DNA of 64,000 nucleotides, taken from assembly GCF_900129705.1 (NCBI RefSeq), contig NZ_FQWO01000001.1, forward strand, positions 558,001 to 622,000, in the 5' to 3' direction. How positions within the stretch are numbered: the first letter of the stretch is position 1; each line of letters begins with the position of its first letter. This document shows positions 24,674-33,303 of this stretch, piece after piece. Under the pieces are notes generated by a model that saw only the letters and a program-made list of their open reading frames with translations, was not told where the DNA came from and did not search any database. Source of the DNA: Flavobacterium granuli (GTDB lineage: Bacteria > Bacteroidota > Bacteroidia > Flavobacteriales > Flavobacteriaceae). A program made the position numbers and the translations under genes.

Positions 24674-25849
24674 TTACTCTTTTCTCCATTTTTTAGTCTC
24701 TTCAAAAACATGTTCTAATATAGCCGCTTCTACTTCATCAAATTCAATACCTCTACGACTCATCACTATTCTAGCAGTTTCAAAAGCTTTCTTAGTCATA
24801 TAAGTGGTAAAACCAGCAGCTCCTCCCCAAGAAAAACTAGGCACAAAATTGCGAGGAAATCCACTTCCAAAAATATTAGCACTCACCCCTACTACTGTCC
24901 CGGTGTTAAACATTGTATTAATTCCGCATTTACTGTGATCTCCCATCATCAATCCACAAAACTGAAGTCCGGTTTTGGCAAAACCTTCGGTTTCATAACT
25001 CCACAATCGCACCTCTTCATAGTTGTTTTTTAGATTCGAATTATTAGTATCGGCTCCAATATTACACCATTCACCCAAAACAGAATCACCCAAAAAACCA
25101 TCATGACCTTTGTTTGAATGCGCAAAAAGAACTGAGTTTTTCACTTCACCTCCAATTCTGGAATAAGGACCTACGGTTGTTGCTCCATAAACTTTGGCAG
25201 CTAATTTCACCTGAGCCTCTTCACATAAAGCAAAAGGACCTCTAATAACTGAACCCTCCATAATCTCAGCATTCTTACCTATATATATAGGACCCGCCGA
25301 TGCATTCAGTGTAACAAACTCTAATTTAGCTCCTTCTTCTATAAAAATATTTTCCGGTGCAATTGCATTGACACTTTTAGGAATTGATTTCGACTTCCTA
25401 TCTTCGGTCAAAAATGCAAAATCCTCCTTGATTGCTGCCCCGTTCTTAGAAAAAATATCCCAAGTATTCTCAACAGTCAAACAATCGCCTTTATATTCAA
25501 TTATATCATAGGTTTCAAAATTAACTTCTTCCTGTTCTTCATTAGTATAAAAAGCAATTACTTCGTCTCCTTTAAAAATAGCCTGATTTGATTGTAAATT
25601 ACTGACCATTTCCACCAAAACAGCATTGGGCAAAAAAGAAGCATTAATCATAACATTCTCTTCCAGCTCCACCATAGGAAACTTATCGGATAAATATTCC
25701 TCAGTCAATGTTGTAATCGTGGATCCCAAATACTTTTCCCATTTTTGACGAATGGTCATTATCCCAATAAGAATATCAGCAACCGGGCGGGTAAATGTAA
25801 AAGGAAGTAAAGCATTTCGAGCAGGACCGTCAAAAAGTATATAATTCAT
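24674..25849 (-). CDS. GlmU-like sugar nucleotidyltransferase (Bacteroidota type)
   Basis: A 391-residue protein of the Bacteroidota GlmU-like family (TIGR03991 type), proposed to make UDP-GlcNAc. The N-terminal third is a divergent nucleotidyltransferase (MNYILFDGPARNALLPFTFTRPVADILIGIMTIRQKWEK). From about residue 175 on there is a left-handed beta-helix of hexapeptide repeats (IFIEEGAKLEFVTL, IYIGKNAEIMEGSVIRGPFAL, VGPYSRIGGEV) ending in the acyltransferase-like GINTMFNTGTVVGVSANIFGSGFPRNFVPSFSWGG. The start at 25849 was preferred to one 24 bases upstream. It is next to rpmE2 on the same strand. Confidence 0.88.
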   Translation of the reverse strand: MNYILFDGPARNALLPFTFTRPVADILIGIMTIRQKWEKYLGSTITTLTEEYLSDKFPMVELEENVMINASFLPNAVLVEMVSNLQSNQAIFKGDEVIAFYTNEEQEEVNFETYDIIEYKGDCLTVENTWDIFSKNGAAIKEDFAFLTEDRKSKSIPKSVNAIAPENIFIEEGAKLEFVTLNASAGPIYIGKNAEIMEGSVIRGPFALCEEAQVKLAAKVYGATTVGPYSRIGGEVKNSVLFAHSNKGHDGFLGDSVLGEWCNIGADTNNSNLKNNYEEVRLWSYETEGFAKTGLQFCGLMMGDHSKCGINTMFNTGTVVGVSANIFGSGFPRNFVPSFSWGGAAGFTTYMTKKAFETARIVMSRRGIEFDEVEAAILEHVFEETKKWRKE

Positions 25850-25944
25850 AAATGTTGTTTTAATTAGAACCAAGTTGCTCCTTGGCTGTACCTTTTTTTG
25901 AAATAGGATTCAAAGTTACAAAGTTTTAAAATAGTTGAAACATA

Positions 25945-25969
25945 AAAGCCCTCCGAAATGGAAGGCTTT
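25945..25969 (-). terminator. rpmE2 terminator
   Basis: AAAGCCCTCC and GGAAGGCTTT form a stem with one mismatch around loop GAAAT, 24 bases after the L31 stop; T run on the minus strand. Confidence 0.75.
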
Positions 25970-25992
25970 GGTATGTAGAAAACAAGTTAAAA

Positions 25993-26244
25993 TTATTTAA
26001 CGTGTTTAGCGTATTTAGTTTTAAATTTATCGATACGTCCTGCAGTATCAATAAGTTTACTTTTACCTGTGTAAAAAGGATGAGAAGTTCTAGAAATCTC
26101 CATTTTCACAACTGGGTATTCAACACCTTCGTGAATAATTGTTTCTTTAGTATCTGCAGTAGATTTAGTGATAAAAACGTCTTCATTTGACATGTCTTTA
26201 AATGCAACTAATCTGTAATTTTCTGGGTGCGTACCTTTTTTCAT
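25993..26244 (-). CDS. rpmE2: 50S ribosomal protein L31 type B
   Basis: An 83-residue L31 of the B type. The opening [20 protein letters not shown] and the C-terminal [28 protein letters not shown] are characteristic. The zinc-ribbon cysteines of the A-type (C+) protein are absent, so it does not bind structural zinc. In many bacteria the C- form replaces the C+ form when zinc is scarce; whether this genome has both cannot be told here. The promoter has both consensus boxes on the minus strand (26350-26378). Confidence 0.95.
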   Translation of the reverse strand: MKKGTHPENYRLVAFKDMSNEDVFITKSTADTKETIIHEGVEYPVVKMEISRTSHPFYTGKSKLIDTAGRIDKFKTKYAKHVK

Positions 26245-26349
26245 CTTTTTTTATTTGTTTGGTTACAACTCATTTTGAAGCTTTTCTTGCAACAGAAAAG
26301 GTGTAAACTTGTTATAACTTTTTGTTTTTACACTATTATTTTGAGTCTG

Positions 26350-26378
26350 CAAATTTACAATTATTTTTCAATAAACAA
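26350..26378 (-). promoter_or_regulatory. rpmE2 promoter
   Basis: The minus strand has TTG (26376-26378), 18 bases, then TAAATTTG (26350-26357), a near-perfect Bacteroidota promoter. The 5' leader is about 100 bases. Confidence 0.75.
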
Positions 26379-26425
26379 ACCTTTGCTTCATTTTTTTTTA
26401 TAATTGTAAAATGCGTTTTTTATTC

Positions 26426-26453
26426 TTGAATATATCGGGAATTGCTATATTTG
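26426..26453 (+). promoter_or_regulatory. Promoter of the DUF4199 gene
   Basis: TTG (26426-26428), 17 bases, TATATTTG (26446-26453). It overlaps a possible upstream TTG start at 26442 and so rules that start out. Confidence 0.7.
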
Positions 26454-26477
26454 TGGATTAATTATAAACCAACTATA

Positions 26478-27008
26478 ATGATAAACGAAATTATTAAAAA
26501 GAACGGAATAACCTTTGGTGTGACAATTGGAATAATTTCTGCCTTAATTACTTCAACGATATACGCTATTGACTTAAATTTATTCACTTCTTGGTGGATT
26601 GGATCTTTAAGCATTTTAACCTACCTTATATTAGGAGTTGTTTTACTTTCAAAAACTAAAAAAGAAATAAAGACATTTTTTTCTTTCAAAGACGCCTTTA
26701 CAACCTATTTTATCGCTGCAGTTATCGGTATACTAATATCAACTTTTTTTAATATTCTTTTATTCAATTTTATTGACCCATCAGCCAAGGATACTTTAAA
26801 TGAATTAATGATTAAATTTAATGTTGAAATGCTGCAAAAATTCGGAACACCGGCATCAGCGATCAACGAAGCTATAGCAAAACTAAAAGAAAACAACCCT
26901 TATTCTACAATTGAGCTATTGAAAGGATCTGTTTTCAGTATTGTTTTCAGTTCGATTTTCGGATTAATTTTAGCCGCTTTCTTTAAAAGCAAACCTTCAC
27001 AAGAATAA
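26478..27008 (+). CDS. DUF4199 membrane protein
   Basis: About 176 residues, four hydrophobic helices (GITFGVTIGIISALITSTIYAI, SWWIGSLSILTYLILGVVLL, FTTYFIAAVIGILISTFFNILLF, VFSIVFSSIFGLILAAFF). The FFSFKDAFTTYFIAAVIG segment is the DUF4199 hallmark. The start at 26478 (MINEIIKKNG) is set by the promoter. It precedes a family 2 glycosyltransferase by 7 bases; this pairing is common in flavobacteria and suggests a shared role in lipid-linked sugar handling, which is inference. Confidence 0.88.
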   Translation: MINEIIKKNGITFGVTIGIISALITSTIYAIDLNLFTSWWIGSLSILTYLILGVVLLSKTKKEIKTFFSFKDAFTTYFIAAVIGILISTFFNILLFNFIDPSAKDTLNELMIKFNVEMLQKFGTPASAINEAIAKLKENNPYSTIELLKGSVFSIVFSSIFGLILAAFFKSKPSQE

Positions 27009-27015
27009 ACAATAA

Positions 27016-27972
27016 ATGAATTTATCCATACTCATCCCACTTCTCAACGAAGAAGAATCACTAAAAGAATTGTACACTTGGATTATTAAGGTGATGCAAT
27101 CAAATAATTACTCTTATGAAATTATCTTTTTGGATGATGGTAGTACGGATAATTCCTGGTCGATTATAGAGCAATTTGCTTCCGAAAACCCATCCGTAAA
27201 GGGAATTCGTTTCATGAAAAACTTTGGTAAATCCCAAGCTTTACATGCCGGATTTGCTAAAGCTCAAGGCGATGTTATTATCACCATGGATGCTGATTTA
27301 CAAGACAGTCCCGAAGAAATTCCTGGCTTGTATGAGATGATTACCAAAGAAAAATTTGATTTGGTTTCCGGTTGGAAAAAGAAACGCTATGATTCTGTCG
27401 TTGCCAAAAACTTACCTTCCAAATTATTCAATTGGGCGGCCCGAAAAACATCGGGAGTAGCATTGAATGATTTCAATTGTGGTTTGAAGGCCTACAAAAA
27501 CGTGGTGGTAAAAAACATAGAAGTTTCGGGTGAAATGCACCGTTACATTCCTGTTTTGGCCAAAAATGCCGGTTTTGGTAAAATTGGCGAAAAAGTAGTA
27601 CAGCATCAAGCCAGAAAATACGGAGAAACTAAATTTGGCATGGAACGTTTTATCAATGGTTTTCTTGATTTAATTACCATCTGGTTTCTTTCCCGATTTG
27701 GAAAAAGACCAATGCACTTATTTGGCGCCATAGGATCTCTGATGTTTATTATTGGTTTTTTATTGGCAGGATACATTGGAGTCTCTAAATTATACCATAT
27801 GTATAATGACATGCGCTACAATTTAGTAACCTCTAATCCTTGGTTTTACATTGCATTGACCACTATGATATTAGGAACACAATTGTTTTTGGCAGGATTT
27901 CTTGGAGAAATCATCTTACGTACAAAGAATAATGAGGAACGTTATAAAATTTCCAGCGAAATTAATCTATAA
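27016..27972 (+). CDS. Family 2 glycosyltransferase, DPM1/GtrB-like
   Basis: A 318-residue membrane glycosyltransferase. GT-A domain: ILIPLLNEEESL (5-16), LDDGSTDNSW (39-48), and the metal-binding DAD at 92-94 in MDADLQDSPEEIP. Two C-terminal helices (about 235-258 and 272-296) anchor it. The layout is that of polyprenyl-phosphate glucosyl or mannosyl transferases (GtrB, DPM1), which load a sugar onto undecaprenyl phosphate at the inner face of the membrane. Sugar donor not determinable. Confidence 0.9.
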   Translation: MNLSILIPLLNEEESLKELYTWIIKVMQSNNYSYEIIFLDDGSTDNSWSIIEQFASENPSVKGIRFMKNFGKSQALHAGFAKAQGDVIITMDADLQDSPEEIPGLYEMITKEKFDLVSGWKKKRYDSVVAKNLPSKLFNWAARKTSGVALNDFNCGLKAYKNVVVKNIEVSGEMHRYIPVLAKNAGFGKIGEKVVQHQARKYGETKFGMERFINGFLDLITIWFLSRFGKRPMHLFGAIGSLMFIIGFLLAGYIGVSKLYHMYNDMRYNLVTSNPWFYIALTTMILGTQLFLAGFLGEIILRTKNNEERYKISSEINL

Positions 27973-28098
27973 CTCAACCACAACAAACTGAACAGCTAAT
28001 TTTTCTTAACCCGTATTACAAATAGGAAAACTATAACAATACTAATTTAGGAAAAAGAAGCTTGCTTAAATATGCCTATTTTTAAATAAAAACATAAA

Positions 28099-29826
28099 AT
28101 GAATATCGCACAAAACATTTTAGACGCAGCAAACGGTTGGCTTACGCCAACATTCGATACTAAAACACAAGAAGAAATCAAAGCGATGATCGCTTCTTCA
28201 CCTAAAGAACTAGAGGAAAGTTTTTACAAAAATCTTGAATTTGGAACCGGTGGTATGCGTGGTATAATGGGCGTTGGAAACAATCGCATCAATAAATATA
28301 CGCTAGGAAAAAGCACCCAAGGTCTTTCGGATTATTTGCATACCGTATTCCCAAACCAAACCATAAAAGCAGCTATTGCTTATGATTGCCGCCACAACAG
28401 CGACACTCTGGCAAAAACTGTTGCCGATGTTTTCTCCGCCAATGGTATTGAGGTTTATTTGTTTTCAGAGCTAAGACCTACACCGGAACTTTCATTTGCC
28501 GTTAGATACTTAGACTGTCATTGCGGAATTGTGTTGACGGCCTCCCATAATCCACCGGAATACAACGGATACAAGGTATACTGGCAAGACGGCGGACAAA
28601 TTGTACCACCTGAAGATGCTGCCATTATTGACATTATCGAAAATTTGAGCTACGACCAAATTAAGTTTGACGCCAATGAGAATTTAATTCATTATATCGA
28701 CAAAGACATAGACCAAGCTTTTATAAAATCCTCGGTTGAAAACGCCAGTTTCAATACGCCAATTGAAGCCAAAGAGAATCTAAAGGTTGTTTTTACATCA
28801 TTACACGGAACATCTATCACTTTAGTACCCGATACTTTATCGCAGGCTGGCTATACTAATGTACACATCGTTGAAGAACAAGCAGTACCTAACGGCGATT
28901 TCCCAACGGTAAAATCCCCTAATCCTGAAGAACCGGAAGCCTTGACCATGGCATTAGCTTTGGCAGATAAAACAAATGCAGATATCGTTATTGGTACTGA
29001 TCCAGATTGTGATCGTCTGGGAATTGCCGTTCGAAACAACGAAGGAAAAATGACCTTGCTGAACGGAAACCAATCGATGATTCTAATGACTGCTTTTTTA
29101 TTGGAACAATGGAAAAAAGCAGGAAAAATTAACGGAAAACAATTCGTGGGCTCCACTATCGTTTCTACACCCATGGTGATGGAGTTAGCAACGAATTACG
29201 GTGTGGAATGCAAAATAGGCCTAACAGGCTTCAAATGGATTGCCAAAATGATCAAAGATTTTCCTAAATTAGAGTTCATTGGCGGAGGCGAAGAAAGCTT
29301 TGGTTTTATGGTTGGAGACGCTGTACGTGACAAGGATGCCGTTGCCGCCACTTTATTAATCTGTGAAGTTGCCGCACAAGCAAAAGCCAAAGGAAGTTCT
29401 GTTTACAAAGAATTATTACAATTATATGTAGACCACGGCTTTTACAAAGAACACCTTGTTTCCATTACCAAAAAAGGAATGGAAGGATTGCAAGAAATCA
29501 ACCAAATGATGATTGATTTACGTGAGAATCCATTAAAAGAAATCAACGGACAAAGAGTCATCATGATGGAGGACTATCAATCCTCGACAGCCAAAAACCT
29601 GCTTAGCGGAGAAGAAGAAACAATGGCTATTCCTAAATCAAATGTACTGATTTACTATACCGAAGATGGTTCGAAAATTTGCGCCAGACCTAGCGGAACT
29701 GAGCCAAAAATAAAATTCTACATCAGCGTAAATGCTGAACTCTATGATGTAGCTGATTTTGAAGAAGCAGATAGCATTCTGAACGAAAAAATAAAAAATA
29801 TAATCTCTGATTTAGGAATAAAATAA
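28099..29826 (+). CDS. Phosphohexomutase (phosphoglucomutase/phosphomannomutase)
   Basis: Interconverts hexose 6- and 1-phosphates; cytosolic. The 575-residue alpha-D-phosphohexomutase has every key motif: catalytic TASHNP (147-152, Ser149), the metal loop D301-x-D303-x-D305 in GTDPDCDRLG, the sugar-binding GEES (397-400) and the phosphate-binding RPSGTEPKIKFY (about 535). The N-terminal FGTGGMRG is typical of the Bacillus PgcA-type branch. It overlaps the next gene by one base (TAATG), coupling it to the ABC exporter. Confidence 0.95.
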   Translation: MNIAQNILDAANGWLTPTFDTKTQEEIKAMIASSPKELEESFYKNLEFGTGGMRGIMGVGNNRINKYTLGKSTQGLSDYLHTVFPNQTIKAAIAYDCRHNSDTLAKTVADVFSANGIEVYLFSELRPTPELSFAVRYLDCHCGIVLTASHNPPEYNGYKVYWQDGGQIVPPEDAAIIDIIENLSYDQIKFDANENLIHYIDKDIDQAFIKSSVENASFNTPIEAKENLKVVFTSLHGTSITLVPDTLSQAGYTNVHIVEEQAVPNGDFPTVKSPNPEEPEALTMALALADKTNADIVIGTDPDCDRLGIAVRNNEGKMTLLNGNQSMILMTAFLLEQWKKAGKINGKQFVGSTIVSTPMVMELATNYGVECKIGLTGFKWIAKMIKDFPKLEFIGGGEESFGFMVGDAVRDKDAVAATLLICEVAAQAKAKGSSVYKELLQLYVDHGFYKEHLVSITKKGMEGLQEINQMMIDLRENPLKEINGQRVIMMEDYQSSTAKNLLSGEEETMAIPKSNVLIYYTEDGSKICARPSGTEPKIKFYISVNAELYDVADFEEADSILNEKIKNIISDLGIK

Positions 29827-31658
29827 TGGATGAAAATATAAAAAAGATTATCCCTTTTGCAAAAAAGTATAAAATTCATGTAATATGGAATATCATTCAT
29901 AACATATTATATGCGCTTTTTGGCACACTAGGAATGGTAATGATTTTCCCTGTATTAAAAGTTCTTTTTGGTAATGAAGAAAAGGTGACCAAGTTACCTG
30001 AATACCACGGAATTTCTAGCATAGACAGTTATTTAAATGACACTCTTTTTTATTATGTGAATTATTTCTCCGAATCACACGGGGCTAATTACGCCTTATT
30101 ATTAACCGTTTCATTAGTTGTACTCACCTTTTTATTCAAAAATTTATTTGGCTACCTGGGATTGCAACATTTAACCAAAATTAAAACAGGAGTTCTTCGA
30201 GATTTGCGTCAAAAAATGTTCAAAAAAATCATCGAACTTCCTATTCCCTATTATTCTGAGAAACGAAAAGGCGATGTAATGGCGCGCATGCTTGGTGATG
30301 TTAACGAAGTTCAGAACTCCTTTTTCATGATTTTAGAGCTTATTATTAAAGAGCCATTGACCATCATTTTCTCTTTGATTGCAATGATTAATATTAGCTG
30401 GAAGCTAACTTTATTCGTGTTCATTTTTATTCCCATTTCCGGATTTATAATTTCCAAAATAGGAAAATCTTTAAAAGGAAAATCGATAAGAGCACAACAA
30501 GAAAACGGACATCTCATTTCTATTGTAGAAGAAACATTGAGTGGTTTGAAAGTGATAAAAGGATATAATGCCGAAAACTTTTTCTCCAAAACCTTTAACA
30601 GTTCAATCAATCAATTGTACGTACTTACAAACAGCATTGGAAAGAAAAACAATTTAGCTTCTCCAATGTCAGAGTTTCTAGGTATTGTTGTTATTTCCAT
30701 TCTTCTTTTCTACGGAGGTAATTTAGTATTGGTCGAAAAATCTCTAGATGGCTCACTATTCATTGCCTATATTGGACTGGCTTACAATATTTTGACACCT
30801 GCTAAAGGGATTGCAAAAGCTTCCTATCAAGTAAAAAATGGTTTAGCCGCAGCTGAAAGGGTTTTTGAAGTTTTGGAAGTTGAAAACACAATCAAAGACA
30901 AAGAAGATGCAGTCGAGTTGAAGGATTTCAAAAATGAAATTCACCTAAAAAACATCACTTTTTCTTATGAAGAAGAGCCGGTATTAAGAGACTTTTCATT
31001 AACGATTCCTAAAGGAAAAACTATAGCCTTAGTTGGACAATCTGGAAGCGGAAAAAGTACGATTGCCAATTTACTGACTCGTTTTTATGATGTAAACATT
31101 GGAGAAATTTCGATAGACAATCACAATATAAAAGACATCACGATGGAATCTTTGCGTGATTTAACCGGTTTAGTCACCCAGGACAGTATCATGTTCAACG
31201 GAACGATCAAAGACAATATTAGATTGGGTAATTTGGATGCCAGCGATGATGAAATTATCGAAGCCTTAAAAATTGCCAATGCTTATGAATTTGTAAAAGA
31301 TTTACCAAAAGGAATTCACACTAACATTGGCGACAGCGGAAACAAACTTTCCGGTGGTCAAAAACAACGCTTGAGCATTGCCCGTGCCGTATTAAAAAAC
31401 CCTCCAATTATGATTTTGGACGAAGCCACTTCGGCATTAGATACTGAGAGCGAGAAATTTGTACAAGTGGCCTTAGAAAACATGATGCAAAACAGGACTT
31501 CAATTGTTATTGCACACCGTCTTTCGACCATTCAAAAAGCAGATACTATTGTAGTAATGCAAAAAGGACGAATTGTAGAACAAGGAACCCACGAAGAATT
31601 AATTACACTGAACGGAACCTATAATAAATTAGTGACAATGCAATCATTCGAATCATAG
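29826..31658 (+). CDS. ABC exporter, MsbA-like (fused permease and ATPase)
   Basis: A 610-residue half-transporter. The N-terminal six-helix membrane domain (about 15-330) includes the long periplasmic insert typical of Bacteroidota members (EKVTKLPEYHGISSIDSYL). The ATPase has Walker A GQSGSGKST (about 402), LSGGQKQRLSIARA (about 507) and Walker B IMILDEATSALD. MsbA flips lipid A core; as several ABC exporters look alike, lipid A is the most likely but not proven cargo. Coupled to the upstream mutase by start-stop overlap. Confidence 0.88.
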   Translation: MDENIKKIIPFAKKYKIHVIWNIIHNILYALFGTLGMVMIFPVLKVLFGNEEKVTKLPEYHGISSIDSYLNDTLFYYVNYFSESHGANYALLLTVSLVVLTFLFKNLFGYLGLQHLTKIKTGVLRDLRQKMFKKIIELPIPYYSEKRKGDVMARMLGDVNEVQNSFFMILELIIKEPLTIIFSLIAMINISWKLTLFVFIFIPISGFIISKIGKSLKGKSIRAQQENGHLISIVEETLSGLKVIKGYNAENFFSKTFNSSINQLYVLTNSIGKKNNLASPMSEFLGIVVISILLFYGGNLVLVEKSLDGSLFIAYIGLAYNILTPAKGIAKASYQVKNGLAAAERVFEVLEVENTIKDKEDAVELKDFKNEIHLKNITFSYEEEPVLRDFSLTIPKGKTIALVGQSGSGKSTIANLLTRFYDVNIGEISIDNHNIKDITMESLRDLTGLVTQDSIMFNGTIKDNIRLGNLDASDDEIIEALKIANAYEFVKDLPKGIHTNIGDSGNKLSGGQKQRLSIARAVLKNPPIMILDEATSALDTESEKFVQVALENMMQNRTSIVIAHRLSTIQKADTIVVMQKGRIVEQGTHEELITLNGTYNKLVTMQSFES

Positions 31659-31742
31659 CATTGCCACTAATTTTAGATTTTGGATTTCAAAACGAATGAA
31701 AGTAGCCAATAATTTATTTTTTAAAATTTAAAATCTAAAAAA

Positions 31743-32444
31743 ATGTACCTCAACAATCCCAACATAAAGCTGCCTGAAAATCCTGACACCATCGTTTGGA
31801 AGTACTTAGATTTGTCTAAATTTTTGGATTTATTAATGTCCAAAAAACTATTCATGTCCCGATCTGATAAATTTGAAGATCAATACGAAGGTACTTTTAG
31901 CGAACCTACTTATGAGGAAATCAAGAAACTGTCTATAGACAATCCTGATTTTTTGCACTATTACAAAACACACCGGGAAAAAGTAGCCATCAGTAGCTGG
32001 CACATCAATGAATACGAATCCTTTGCCATGTGGCAAATTTTCACCCAAAACAGCGAAGGCCTGGCCATTCAATCCACTATCGGAAGATTGCAAAACGCCC
32101 TTATTCCTGAGAATTGCTATAAACAATATATAGGAGAAGTAAATTACATTGATTACAAAAAGGAATACATTCCTTTTGACGATATGTTTTTCCCGTTTTT
32201 ATTCAAACGAAAAAGTTTTCAATACGAGCGAGAAGTTCGCATCATTACTGATGTGGCCGAAAAAAAAATCTCCTTGAATGATGGTTTAAAGATTAATGTA
32301 GATATCTGCCAATTGATTGAGAAAATCTATATTCATCCAAAATCAGAAAATTGGTATAAAAATTTAGTTATTGAACTCGTAAAGCAACTTGGCTTTGATT
32401 TTACTATTGAAAAATCAGACTTAGAAAGCGATATTTTGATTTAA
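31743..32444 (+). CDS. DUF2971-domain protein
   Basis: A 233-residue cytosolic protein of the DUF2971 family, which is scattered among bacteria and occasionally found near defence genes. Visible features are WKYLDLSKFLDLLMSKKLFMSRSDKFEDQYEG (20-51), ISSWHINEYESFAMWQIF (about 80-97) and KRKSFQYEREVRI (about 157-169), the conserved blocks of the domain. No catalytic residues can be named. Neighbours give no clue; it may be the tail of the preceding transcript (84-base gap). Confidence 0.85.
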   Translation: MYLNNPNIKLPENPDTIVWKYLDLSKFLDLLMSKKLFMSRSDKFEDQYEGTFSEPTYEEIKKLSIDNPDFLHYYKTHREKVAISSWHINEYESFAMWQIFTQNSEGLAIQSTIGRLQNALIPENCYKQYIGEVNYIDYKKEYIPFDDMFFPFLFKRKSFQYEREVRIITDVAEKKISLNDGLKINVDICQLIEKIYIHPKSENWYKNLVIELVKQLGFDFTIEKSDLESDILI

Positions 32445-32460
32445 TACTCAGCCTTTATTT

Positions 32461-33183
32461 CTATATAGGCTCATAACTAATTACTTCCCAGTCTTTGTTT
32501 GACAAATCGATGTAATTGTAATGCACTACATCATTTTTATCAAATTGCCCGTTTTTGTTGGTATCCTCAACTGTTCTAAAATACAAACGATTCTTAGATT
32601 CAATCAAGCTCCAATCTATTAACTCCTGAAAATTTTTAGAAATTTTGGTAAAACGCTTTCCACTTATTTCACTCAAATAAAGTGCTTTAATATCACTTGC
32701 ATCAAGTTTGCCGTCTCTATTGCTATCCATATCAAACATGGTGTACACCATTACTTGCTTATTAGCTCGTTGAGCCACTGATTTCAGATAAGTTGCTGTT
32801 TGAATTAAAGCGGGTTTATCTGTTAATGCTCTTATCGAATCAGAATCTGTTTTTTGAAATTTGAGATTTTGCAAATAACCCGTAATTTCATTTTCTCCGT
32901 AATTGGAAATCGTAAAACTCAAATCAATCACACTCGAAGATCCGTATCTGGCTTTGGTTCCTCTTTCATAAACCCTTAAATCCCCTACCGGATGAATTAA
33001 ATAATCGGTTCCTTCCATCTGGATTGGCAAATCAGAAATGGATATTTGAGTAGAATCCATTTTAACGATTCCCTTGTCTTTATTTGTGGCATCATAAATT
33101 ACTTTAGGCTTTTCTACCTCTTCTTTACAGCCCACTAAAAGTAAAACCGAAAAACCCAATAATGCTATATGTAATTTTTTCAT
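32461..33183 (-). CDS. Lipoprotein with two EF-hand-like loops
   Basis: A 240-residue predicted lipoprotein: signal helix LHIALLGFSVLLLVG followed by Cys19 (lipobox LVGC). Two calcium-binding-type loops are visible: D151-x-D153-x-N155-x-D157-G with D161/D164, and D207-x-N209-x-N211-G with D215/D218. Both resemble dockerin or EF-hand loops and may bind Ca2+. The rest (DLRVYERGTKARYGSSSVIDLSF) matches no family I recognise. Probably anchored in the outer or inner membrane, facing the periplasm. It is 120 bases downstream of the TonB-dependent receptor on the same strand. Confidence 0.75.
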   Translation of the reverse strand: MKKLHIALLGFSVLLLVGCKEEVEKPKVIYDATNKDKGIVKMDSTQISISDLPIQMEGTDYLIHPVGDLRVYERGTKARYGSSSVIDLSFTISNYGENEITGYLQNLKFQKTDSDSIRALTDKPALIQTATYLKSVAQRANKQVMVYTMFDMDSNRDGKLDASDIKALYLSEISGKRFTKISKNFQELIDWSLIESKNRLYFRTVEDTNKNGQFDKNDVVHYNYIDLSNKDWEVISYEPI

Positions 33184-33303
33184 AATGATGTAATATTAAA
33201 AAATAAATTCAAATGTAATCAATTTTAAAAACGGTTCTGATATTTAGAAGCTTTTTATGTACTAAAAATCAATCCGGAAATTTATCTGCTTAGCCCTATT
33301 TTG

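Noticed and set aside
26442..26477. Upstream TTG start for the DUF4199 gene
   Set aside because: It overlaps the TATATTTG promoter element, so it cannot be in the transcript.
31743..32444. DUF2971 gene considered as part of a defence island
   Set aside because: No nuclease, toxin, restriction or reverse transcriptase gene lies nearby; neighbours are housekeeping and envelope genes.
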